This document shows, piece by piece, positions 54,872 to 64,000 of a stretch of DNA of 64,000 bases. The notes below the pieces were generated by a model. It worked only from the letters and a program-made list of their open reading frames with translations, ran no database searches and had not been told where the DNA came from. This stretch comes from Hexactinellida sp. DTS-2022 (taxonomy: Eukaryota; Porifera; Hexactinellida). The stretch spans positions 2,605,643 through 2,669,642 of the forward strand of contig JAPNXP010000018.1 of assembly GCA_028753945.1 (NCBI GenBank), read 5' to 3'. Positions within the stretch are counted from its first letter, which is position 1, and each line of letters begins with the position of its first letter. The position numbers were made by a program, and so were the translations under genes.

Positions 54872-55440
54872 CAGGGGTGCTCAAACTTTTAAATCTACGG
54901 GCCACTTTTAAAAATTAGGCTCCGCCTTACGGGCCACAAATCATAGATCGCCTCTGGCTTTAGTTTAATCAATTTTCAAGCTATACTATTTCAGGGTTTT
55001 TTTTAAGGGTCTTCTTGGTGGCAAAATGCCACCAAAATTTTGGGAAGTTACACCACGATTCGGGTCGGCCGCAGCTGCTGCAGTGTTGAGTTACACCACG
55101 GCCGCTGCTGAATTACACCAAGGTCTCAACCTTAAAAAAACCCCTGTACTATTTGACCTCATATTGCATTAACAATAGATTCTACTTGTAAATTCAAGTT
55201 ATTGACTTAAATTAAATTATAATCTTTTGAATGGATTTCGAATCATTTGATGTCTCTTTTGAACTCAGCTTGTTTTCTTGTAAGTGGACAATCTAATAAT
55301 ATTTAATAATTGATAGAATTCGTAAATGCAAACTATAGTTACCAAATACTGTATTCATACTAGGAACATTGATACATTTGTAGAGTATATATAATTGAAA
55401 AGAACCGAATTATCCGCGGGCCACCGTTTGAGCACCCTTG
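54872..55440. mobile_element. 569-bp hAT-type MITE with a nested MITE
   Basis: Ends CAGGGGTGCTCAAACTTTT and CCGTTTGAGCACCCTTG; perfect 8-bp duplication CATTAGAG (54864-54871, 55441-55448). Contains the 155-bp MITE at 54992-55146. Confidence 0.92.
54992..55146. mobile_element. 155-bp hAT-type MITE, sister of 27091-27244
   Basis: Ends CAGGGTTTTTTTTAAGGG and CCTTAAAAAAACCCCTG; perfect 8-bp duplication TACTATTT (54984-54991, 55147-55154). Shares AGTTACACCACGATTCGGG with its sister. Confidence 0.92.
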
Positions 55441-55614
55441 CATTAGAGGATGGATTCAGAAATATTATAGTCTAAGATGCTTTAAAAGGGTATAAGGGGT
55501 GGGGTAACACTGGGGTTAATGAATCCCATATACAAATTTCCAATTAGCGAAGAAGAAATTGGAAAAACAAATTGTACTAAATCTAAGTAACTAACCAATC
55601 CCTGGTCCAAAAAT

Positions 55615-57430
55615 TTATAAGCGCCATTGCCTTAGTGTATAGAATGCTATGGTTAAATCAATATATTTATCGCAAGTTGAATCAATCGGAGATGTTAACC
55701 CTTCGCTGGATGTTTCCTCGATAGCACCCTTCGTTAGAAGGCTTTGTATCTCCTGATCTATGATCGCACACAAGCTGATCGCCGTATTTTGCCGCACTAG
55801 TTGCTGTGATGGCAGTTGATTCAGACTCAGGTCCAGGCCCGAAATTATGCTTATTATATCCGTGGGCGCCTTTGTTAATCGCCAGTTGTTTGTAAATAAT
55901 ATTAGGCGAGCAGTCGGAGGGGCAGTTTTTGGTATGGGGTTCAGGGAGCTTAGAAGCTCCGAAAATTTGGGCTCTTTCGAGCATTTGGTTTCGAGAATTT
56001 GTTCTCCACAAATTTGGGACGGCACTGGTAACTGGCCCTGCTGGAGCCCGCTCCTCCTGCAGGGCCTCTTCGAAAAAACTGATCCCTTGGTCGAGGATTG
56101 GTAAAGGTACTGCTGTTAGTTTTTTGGTATTGGGTGCTATTGGTGCGAGGCTTTTGATTGGAAGCCTCTAGCCTCTTGTGAGTTTTCGATAATTCACAGA
56201 GCTTATTTAGTTGGGATTCCCCAAATAGTAATGGCGAGTCGAAATCTGGGGGAAAGCTCTTGAGGTCTAATTTCAGGCATTTATGAAAAGCCTGTGTGCA
56301 GAGGCGTAGCTACGTCTGCATGAAGGTGCGGCACTGGTGGATTATGGTTGCGGCATTTCCGCACTATAGTATTATACTAATGGGCATTTTTGTGGGCACA
56401 AATTTTTAGGGTGCGGCCTGTGCCCCAAGTGCCGCACCCTGGCTACGCCTCTGCCTGTATGCTCTGTCGTCTACGTTTCTCTGTGATGAATGCTGCAGAG
56501 AGCCCAACAGAGTAAGCGCTGCTGAAATGTGAGCAGTCAACGTAGAGTCGTCGATGCTATCTCCTTTGTATAGCTTATTAGCTTATATTGAGAGCGGACC
56601 AACACTTTGTAATAAGTGACGTTGAATCTCAACTAATTCGTTGCCCTTCTTTAGAACAAAGGGGAATCTATCCGCCAGGAAAGGATCGAGCCGAGGCACT
56701 TTCATTAAGTTTATGTCTGGCCACTTGAATTGTTTGGTAGCCTTTCGTTGTTCCTCGGAAGACAGCCTGTTTGAGAAACATTTAGTTATGTAATCCGCCA
56801 CTTGTAGTGACGTATCCTCAAAGTACTCGTTCTCAATTAACGAGGCAGGATCAAAAGCGGAGCTCGTATTCCATGCACCTGGTTGGGAACTGGGCATGTT
56901 AATTAAGATCAGTTTCCTGCTCGGCTGGAAGCAATACGTCATCTGGCTGACTTTCGTTGTCGCCGTGATCCTCTGGTAATAATCCAGATATTCTCCTTCC
57001 AGCTTGGCTAGAGCTTGGAGAAAAGTGGCATTGAACGTCTCCTGTAGGGGAGTGTGTCACTAGACAACTCAATTAGTCTCCTCGTCCTGACTAGAGGACG
57101 GAGTTAAGCGGGAGGATTTCTCCCTAACGGCCTTTGTAGGAACAATGTCCTTGGCCACTGCTGGGATGAGCCCAGTGCTCCGTTTGTTTGAAATTGGCTT
57201 CCGTGAGTAATGAACGGATAATTGATCCGTTCTTATTTGCTTCGAATTAGACTGAGGTCCATCAGTCGAGCGTTTGGTAGCGACACTGCTTTGAGGCATA
57301 CTCACTGGTGGAGCCAAATTGAATGTTATAGAAGGAAGGTTGGGACCTTCCTGGGAGCAGACATTTCTGGGGTCGATTCGTCCGAGTCCGTGTGATATGA
57401 GGATAAGGATGAAGATTCTGAGTGAAGCAT
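55615..57430 (-). pseudogene. DIRS-like retroelement remnant (gag-like region and start of reverse transcriptase)
   Basis: Minus strand. It starts near the ATG at 57428-57430 (Ser-rich N-terminus), then a basic region, then VPRLDPFLADRFPFVLKKG and ELVEIQRHLLQSVGPLS (56583-56700), the pattern of DIRS gag-like proteins; ITEKRRRQS precedes a MITE; 55615-56025 contains PPTARLILFTNNWRLTKAP, ISGLDLSL, IDQEIQSLLTKGAIEETSSEG, the start of DIRS/Ngaro-type reverse transcriptase (GRL..F..NW..T, EI..LL.KGAI). Catalytic YxDD, RNase H and tyrosine recombinase are not present, nor are terminal repeats seen. Multiple frame changes. Confidence 0.65.
56299..56453. mobile_element. 155-bp hAT-type MITE in the DIRS relic
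   Basis: Ends CAGAGGCGTAGCTACGTC and CCCTGGCTACGCCTCTG; 8-bp duplication CCTGTGTG/CCTGTATG (56291-56298, 56454-56461; 7 of 8). Internal GGTGCGGC and GTGCCGCACC also pair. Confidence 0.85.
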
Positions 57431-57649
57431 TACGCGAGTTAGTAGGAAAGTAAAATTAGCACGCTTGTAGCTGGGAAACTATAGTACTACCGAGTATATA
57501 CCAACTAGTCATATTATTTGACCTACAGCAGCGATAACAACTAAAGCGATAATTGTTACCGCTTCTTTCAAGGAAAGTGTTAAATAGCATCAGCTTGCAG
57601 CATAACCATACTCTATCATTGCCTAGCGTAGATTTGAAGAATAATCAAT

Positions 57650-58030
57650 ATGTATGTATTAATTAAAAAAGTTGTATCAATGGAATTATATTTAACAGTA
57701 TTACTGAAACTGAAGTGTGAGTAAACAAAGAAATTTCAAGCCCAATTGTGGCATGAATTAAACCCACTATAAAATTTCTCTATCCAATCAGACGCGGAAC
57801 TTTATCGTGAATCCAAAGGTGAAAAAAAATTGTGGCTTTAGTATAACATTTTTTGAGTTATGGACCAGACAAATTTTGGAAGGTGTTAAAAATGTGTCCA
57901 AAATTTTTTAATCAAAAATCGTAACCCCAGGTGCACATCTGTTACCCATGAGACACCTGTCCTAAAATTTTGGGTTCTTAGTTAATAAAACTCTGTTCTG
58001 TGGATGAGCTAGGGGAGAATAATAATAATA
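57650..58030 (-). repeat. Long repeat family, unit R1 (truncated)
   Basis: Inverse orientation to units L1-L3. Contains GAAGTGTGAGTAAACAAAG, TTTGAGTTATGGACCAGAC and GTGCACATCTGTTACCCATG, then AATAATAATAATA before the palindrome. Confidence 0.8.
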
Positions 58031-58143
58031 AAAATCCAAAATTGCAGCTGTGCCGACGCATTTGCCTTTGGTGGCTACAGGTTGGGTAATTGATGTGCCT
58101 CCAAGGAAAATGCTGTAGGCACAGCTGCAATTTTGGATTTTTT
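58031..58143 (-). repeat. 120-bp palindrome, array copy R1
   Basis: AAAATCCAAAATTGCAGCTG...GCATTTGCCTTTGG and inverse; arms are slightly mismatched (TTTGCC against GGAAAA). Confidence 0.85.
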
Positions 58144-59270
58144 TCGCTATGTCAGCATCACTATGAAAGTGTTAAAATATTTCAGAAAGTTGTTTCAGAA
58201 GGCAACGACCCTTAGTGAGTTGGAAGTTTCGATCAAGATCCCTTCATTTGAAAGATATTCAAGTTACAGTAGAATATACTAAGTGAAGAGTCAGCATTTT
58301 TATGTGCGTGTTGGGTGATTACCCAACACCAACCAACCCATTTGAAATATGGAATTTACAAAATTGTAAAAACACATTTTTTGACGATGTCATCATCACC
58401 TCAAGGTGTCAAGAGACATTTATAGAGGTGTTAAGTGGCATAAGGATCAATTGAGAAATTGGAAGTTTGTTTCTATCTTGTATCATCTCTGAGAATAATG
58501 TTATTTGCCAAATTAGTATAAATAATTATTAACATTTTTAATAATTAACATCCAATTTCAAAGTCAACTTAAATTTATTAAAATTATTTTTTTGTCATAA
58601 ATAGTATTATAGTTAATTTTGCCACCATATTTCAATTTCGCACACTCGATAACCCCTATTAAACAAATTGGAAGCATCTATATAAGTCATATACTGACTG
58701 AATCAATTGTAATTAATTACGTCAGTATATTTATAGGGCAACAGTATTCCTGCAGTAAATATAATCACATAATATAATCTGTCGTTGTTAAGGAATGTAA
58801 ATCTTAGTTTTCAAATAGAAAATAGAAGCCTACTCGATTTCACAAGTGGAATCAAAATAATTCTCGCAAATTTAATTAAACAATAGTGATTTAACAAGTT
58901 TAATCAATATATTTATTACAAGTTGAAACAATGGAATAAGATTTAAGTTTTAAGGAAACTGAAGTGTGAGTAAACAAAGAAATATAAAACCCGATTTGTG
59001 GCATGAATTAAACCCACGATAAATTTTGTCTATTCCAATCAGACGTATAATTTTATCGTGAATGCAATGGTGAAATAAAAATGTGGCTTTAGTATAAAAT
59101 CTTTTGAGTTATGGACCAGAAAAACTTTGAAAGGTGTTAAAAACGTGTCCAAAATTTGATAGTAAAAATCGTGAACCCAGGTGCACATCTGTAACCCATG
59201 AGATACCCATCCTAAAATTTGGGCTCTTAATTGATATAACTCTGTTCTGTGGAGTGGCTACGGAAAATAC
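58144..59270 (-). repeat. Long repeat family, unit R2
   Basis: From TTTTTTCGCTATGTCAGCATC to GCTACGGAAAATAC. Includes TGGGTGATTACCCAACACC, a short palindromic motif shared with 62250 and 63530, and CACTCGATAACCCC. Confidence 0.8.
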
Positions 59271-59398
59271 TAAAAAATCCAAAATTGCAGCTGTGCCGAC
59301 GCATGTTCCTTTGGTGGCACTATATTTTGGTGGTGGTCTAATGATAGTGCCTCCAATGGAACATGCTGTCGACACAGGCTGCAATTTTAGATTTTTTT
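59271..59398 (-). repeat. 120-bp palindrome, array copy R2
   Basis: AAAAAATCCAAAATTGCAGC...GTTCCTTTGGTGGC and inverse CCTCCAATGGAACATGCTG...; loop TATTTTGGTGGTGGTCTA. Confidence 0.9.
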
Positions 59399-60437
59399 CG
59401 CCATGTCATGAACGTCACATGGTGCTTACACCCATTTATCAATTTGTTACGGGACAAAGGAACGTTTGATAAATTTCATGCTTCTTTCTATCTTAAACCA
59501 TCTTGTGTTTAAGTTTATATTTCCATTATAAAAGCGTTTTAGACCCCCCCTATCACTCTAATACAATTCGGACACCAAACAAGCACACAAACGAATAGTC
59601 ATAAACTAGAAATTCCATCTCAATAATCCATTGTTTATATATCAGTTATCGTTTTGAAATTGAAATCAGCAAACTTGTTTACTTAGAATGACATATGGGA
59701 TTAAGTTTATATTTCCATTATTAATGCGTCATAAACCCCCCCTTACACTCTAATACATTTCGGAAACCAAGCACACACATAGACAAATATTTATACAATA
59801 GAGATTCCATCTCATTAATCCATTGTTTGAATATCAGAAATCGTTCTGAAATTGAATATCTGTTGAGTGCTTTTGAATTTTCATTTAGGAGAAAACTTTA
59901 ATACAACTATGTATTAGAAATCGATTTATATAGTAGCATCTATTGAATAAAATGTAATTATTCATATAAATAGAATTCTTTATTGAACTATGATATCAAC
60001 AATAACTTGAATCGAAATAACACTGAATCTATTGAATTATTCATAAATAGTAGATCTTCATCGAAACCACGAAATAATTGCATAATTGAATATTAATTAA
60101 TTTAGGAAATTAGAAAGTTAATTAAGGGTGAATTGTGGCTACTTTGAGCCTAATTATCAGGAAAATGAGGACGGATTGAAAAAATCGCGAAGAGAAATCA
60201 GTTGCAAAATACTTTTCTGATACTAATGGTTCTAAAAAATTTCTTGTTATTGCATTTATTTTCATATGAGACAAAATAACCTAAAGTCCCGTTAACAATT
60301 TTTCCAAATCGAATTCATAAATTGTGACCCCAGGTGCACATCTGTAACCCATGAGACACCTATGCTGAAAATTTCAGTTCTTAGTTAATAAAATTCTGTT
60401 CTGTGGAGGATCTACGGACCAATAATAATAATAATAA
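59399..60437 (-). repeat. Long repeat family, unit R3
   Basis: Inverse of unit L1 (47012-48120) over about 1 kb: CATGTCATGAACGTCACATG, TTTAGACCCCCCCTATCAC, CCACGAAATAATTGCATAAT, GGAAAATGAGGACGGATTG. Confidence 0.85.
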
Positions 60438-61280
60438 TAAATCCAAAATTGCAGCCTGTTCCGACGAATGTTCCTTTGGTGGCACTATAATGTGGTCAAA
60501 AATAAAGATTCCGTGAACAACCTCTGGCTAGTTAAGTTTTATGCCTGATTCTGATACTTCAGGATATATCTCGCGATTTAAGCTCCCATGCCGCTCTGGA
60601 AAGTTTGGGCAAACTTTTTTATAGCGACAAATTCAAAGGACCTCCGGCAATAATTTTGAAAAATTAAGGCCCCTATCTGAACATTTCATAAATTGAGATT
60701 AGAGTGTTTTTGAACAGTATACAATAAGTAGTAGCTGCACTGAAAATTTCAACTCAATCGGGGACTATACTTTTAATGTAATAGCCTTTTGAAGATTCCT
60801 ACGTCATTTGTCACCATGGGAGGTCCATTCTTTAATTTTTTTTAAGGATTTGAAACATATCTTATCTTATATACATGCAATAACCTTTTAACTCGCTATG
60901 TAGTATGTCTCCATGTAAATCTCGGTAATAGACCTAAATTTACCACTTTGACTATTCTGGGGATCTCACATGGGGGTGACGAAGCAAAAAGAATTGACCC
61001 ATAATCGTTTTATTCGGCCACTTTATATATATAATTATCACAATTTTGACGTCAATTGACTGGATTTTTTAATTTTTGTATAGTCAAAGTGGTAAATTTA
61101 GGGAGCTTAAATCGCGAGATATATCTTAAAGTATCAGAATCAGGCATAAAACTTAACTAGCCAGAGGTTGGTCACGGAATCTTTATTTTTGACCCCACTA
61201 CTATATTTTGTTGGTTGTTTATTGATAGTGCCTCCAAAGGAACATGCTTTCGGCACAGGGTGCAATTTTGGATTTTTTCC
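60438..61280 (-). repeat. 120-bp palindrome R3, split by a 710-bp insertion
   Basis: The left arm (TAAATCCAAAATTGCAGCC...GTTCCTTTGGTGGCACTATA) ends at 60489; the right arm resumes at 61200 (ACTATATTTTG...CCTCCAAAGGAACATGC). See 60490-61199. Confidence 0.85.
60490..61199. mobile_element. 710-bp element with ~95-bp inverted repeats
   Basis: Ends (A)TGTGGTCAAAAATAAAGA and inverse TCTTTATTTTTGACCCC; inverse matching continues through CTCTGGCTAGTTAAGTTTTA to ATCGCGAGATATATC-type sequence. ACTATA flanks both sides (60484-60489, 61200-61205). Non-coding. Superfamily unclear; insertion in the loop of the palindrome. Confidence 0.8.
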
Positions 61281-61956
61281 CCGCCAAGTCATCAACGCCT
61301 CATAGTGTCAAGAACCATTTGTTAATTGGTCCGAGTCACAAGGAACGGTAGATAAATTTGAAGTTTGTTTCTATCATAAACGATCTTGAGTTTAATGACA
61401 TTAATTAATTATGTATTGACAATAAATTATATTATTAGTTATTTATTTTAGCAATGTTATCCACTGTGAGTTGAGTAAAATCAACAAATTCCTTATATTA
61501 AATTATTTTATATAATCCATTGTATAGTAATATTACAATTAAATAGAAGCCAGCTGGAATTTATAAGTTAAATCAATATAATTATCGCAAGTTGAAACAA
61601 TAGAATTAGATTAAACACTTTCAACTGAACTGAAGTGCTAGTAAACAAAGGAAATTTGCAACTCCATTGTGGCTAACAAAACCCAATTAAAAAATTCGTG
61701 CACTACCAAAAGGTGTAGAATTGAATTCTCTATCGAATGCATATAAATTGAATATTCGCGCACTATTTATTGTTCCTTTTCTAACATTAAACAGCTGTAG
61801 AAATGTGTCCAAAAAAATTTAAGCAAAAGTCGTGATCCCAGGTGCACATCTGTAACCCATGAGACATATATCCTGAAAATTTTAGTTCTTAGTAAATATA
61901 ACTCTGTTCTGTGGAGAGGATACGGAAGGATGATAATAATTATTATTATTATTATA
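61281..61956 (-). repeat. Long repeat family, unit R4
   Basis: Starts CCGCCAAGTCATCAACGCC, inverse of the flank at 49140-49165, and ends in an ATT/ATA microsatellite before the palindrome. Shorter than R2 and R3. Confidence 0.8.
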
Positions 61957-62080
61957 AAATCCAAAATTGCAGCCTGTGCCGACGCATGTCCTTTGGTGGC
62001 ACTATATTTTGGTGGTGGTTTATTGATAGTGCCTCCAAAGAAACATGCTGTCGGCACAGGCTGCAATTTTGGATTTTTTT
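61957..62080 (-). repeat. 120-bp palindrome, array copy R4
   Basis: AAAATCCAAAATTGCAGCCT...ATGTCCTTTGGTGGCAC and inverse CCTCCAAAGAAACATGCTG...; loop TATATTTTGGTGGTGG. Confidence 0.9.
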
Positions 62081-63226
62081 TCGCCACATCATCATCAGTA
62101 TGAAGGTGTTAAATTATTTCAAAAAGGTGTTTCAGATGGCATCGACCCTTAGAGTGGTGGAATTTTCCATTTAGTTCACTTCATGTTAGAGATATTCAAG
62201 TTTGAGTAGAATATAATTGCTGATGACTCAGCATTTTTATGTGAGTGTTGGGTCATCACCCAACACCAACCAACCCATTTTTAATATCGAATTAACAAAA
62301 TTGTAAAAACACATTTTTTAACGATGTCATCATCACCTTAAGGTGTCATGACCCACTTGTATAGGTGGCACGTGGCATAAGGACCAATTGATAAATTGAA
62401 AGTTTGTTTCTATCTTCTATGATCTCTGATATTTATGATATTTAATTAATTAGTATAAATAATTATTAATATTATTTATAATTTAACACCAATTTCAATG
62501 TCAACTTACATTTATCAAGTTAAATTATTTTGTCATAAATAATTAATTAATTAATTAGGATATCAAATTTCAATTCCGCACACTCGATAACCCCTAATAA
62601 ACAAATTGGAAGCATCTATATAAGTCATATACTGACTGAATTAATTATAATTACGTCAGTATATTAACAGTGCAATAATATTCTCGCAGAAGTAAATATA
62701 ATCACATAATCTGTCGTTGTTATGAAAATATATAATCTTAGTTTTCAATTGGAAATTAGAAGCCTACTCGATCTCACAAGTTGAATCAATATAATAATCA
62801 CAAGTTGAAACAATGGAATTAGATTTAACACTTTCAATTGAACTGAAGTGTTAGTAAACAAAGGAAACTTGCAACTCTATTGTGGCACTAACGAAACCCA
62901 AATAAAAAATTCGTGCACTGTGAAAAGGTGTAGAATTTAATTCTCTATCGAATGAAAATAAATTAAATATTCGGGCGCCATTTATTGTTTCTTTTCTAAC
63001 ATTAAACAGGTTTACAAATGTGTCCAAAAAAATGTAATAAAAAATCGTGACCCCAGGTGCACATCTGTAACCCATGAGACACCTGTCCTGAAAATTTCAG
63101 TTCTTAGTAAATATAACTCTGTTCTGTGGAGAGGATACGGAAGGATAATAATTACCAACCAAAGCACTAAGACCAATACTGGGCCACTATACTATAGTAT
63201 AGTCGGCACAGTAATTATTATAATAA
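62081..63226 (-). repeat. Long repeat family, unit R5
   Basis: Parallels R2 (TGGGTCATCACCCAACACC, CACTCGATAACCCC, GTGCACATCTGTAACCCATG) and carries one inverted minisatellite unit at 63150-63215 immediately before the palindrome. Confidence 0.85.
63150..63215 (-). repeat. Single inverted minisatellite unit
   Basis: CCAACCAAAGCACTAAGACC...GGGCCACTATACTATAGTAT...CGGCACAGT, the reverse complement of the units at 46870-46990, including their CAGTATTGG variant. Confidence 0.85.
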
Positions 63227-63347
63227 AATCCAAAATTGCAGCCTGTGCCGACGCATGTTCCTTTGGTGGCACTATATTTGTTGGTTGTTTATTGATAGTG
63301 CCTCCAAAGGAACATGCTGTCGGCACAGGCTGTAATTTTTGATTTTT
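63227..63347 (-). repeat. 120-bp palindrome, array copy R5
   Basis: AAAATCCAAAATTGCAGCC...GTTCCTTTGGTGGCAC and inverse CCTCCAAAGGAACATGCTG...; loop TATATTTGTTGGTTG. The best-paired member of the right array. Confidence 0.9.
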
Positions 63348-64000
63348 TTCTCCATGTCATCATCACTATGAGGGTGTTAAATTGTTTCAGAAAGGTGTTT
63401 CAAAAGGCAACGACCCTTAGTGAGTTGGAAGTCACCATTTAGGTCACTTTATTTGAGAAATATTCAAGTTTCAGTAGAATATAATCTGTGATGCTCTCAG
63501 CATTTTTTAAGTGCGTGCTGGGTGTTCGCCCAACTCCAACCAACCCATGCGAATTATTTAATTCACAAAATTGTAAAAATAGATTTTTTTGACGATGTCA
63601 TCATCACCTCAAGGTGTCAAGATCCACTTGTATAGGTGGTACGTGCCATAAGGACCAATTGATAAATATAAAGTTTGTTTCTATCTTATATCATTTCTGA
63701 GATTAATGAAATTTAGATAATTAGTATAAATATTTAATTAATCTATTTATAATTTAACACCAATATTATGTACATCAAAATAAATTAAGTTCAATTATTT
63801 GCAATAGTTATTAATCTAAATTGAATTTCACTATCATATTTGAATTCAGCGCACTCGATAACCCGAATAATCTATTTGGAACCATCTCTATACGTTAAAC
63901 ACAGAGCGAATTAATTAGAATTAAATATGTCATGTATCCATTGTTCAAGAATATTCTAAGCAGAAATAAATATAATCACATAATCTGTGGTTGTTATGAA
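63348..64000 (-). repeat. Long repeat family, unit R6 (cut by the window end)
   Basis: Begins as R5 does (TTTTCTCCATGTCATCATC, GGTGTTTCAAAAGGCAACGA) and continues to the window edge with CACTCGATAACCCG and TAAATATAATCACATAATCT. Confidence 0.8.

Noticed and set aside
59109-62174. Open frames such as those at 59134-59469 and 61767-62087
   Set aside because: They translate the palindromes and repeat bodies and recur in every array unit with frame breaks.

Overview
This window looks like nuclear DNA of an invertebrate animal. It is AT-rich and has a canonical BMP/TGF-beta ligand gene, a Rab GTPase, short GT-AG introns of about 80-100 bp beside one very long intron, and a dense load of eukaryotic DNA transposons (hAT, Mutator/FLYWCH, Kolobok-like, P element, Tc1-like, Helitron-like) plus one DIRS-type retroelement remnant. 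I cannot name the species. I see no rRNA, tRNA or CRISPR array.

Host genes. An intronless Rab-family GTPase lies at 1199-2005 (+). A BMP-type ligand occupies 15511-38703 (+) as three exons (15511-15820, 15901-16261, 38340-38703). Introns are 80 bp and about 22.1 kb, and the second splice junction completes the furin-type site that releases the mature peptide. Inside the long intron, on the opposite strand, four phase-compatible coding blocks (34334-35593) look like the 3' end of a gene I do not recognise.

Transposons, left to right. At 6257-11590 several elements sit inside one another: a hAT-type MITE with a perfect 8-bp target duplication holds a second hAT-type element, which holds a 3.6-kb Kolobok-like element with a nearly intact PHD-finger transposase and, beside it, a 720-bp MITE. 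A second, dead copy of the Kolobok-like element is at 19200-22598. At 23.9-30.9 kb, still inside the BMP intron, three different Mutator-like (FLYWCH/MULE) elements follow one another, all with broken transposases. At 42.8-46 kb are relics of an unclassified transposon gene and of a P element. At 49.9-54.6 kb is a longer P-element transposase pseudogene split by a Tc1-like MITE that itself contains an 848-bp hAT element. At 55.6-57.4 kb is a DIRS-like gag/RT remnant.

Repeats. From about 46.5 to 49.8 kb and from 57.6 kb to the end, a family of units about 0.8-1.3 kb long, each carrying a near-perfect 120-bp palindrome, is arrayed in opposite orientations on either side of the transposon island. 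Isolated copies occur at 2.4, 15, 31, 33.7 and 38 kb. A roughly 62-bp minisatellite accompanies the family. More than a dozen short elements have recognisable terminal inverted repeats, and about eleven of these have matching target duplications, so the order of several insertions can be read directly.
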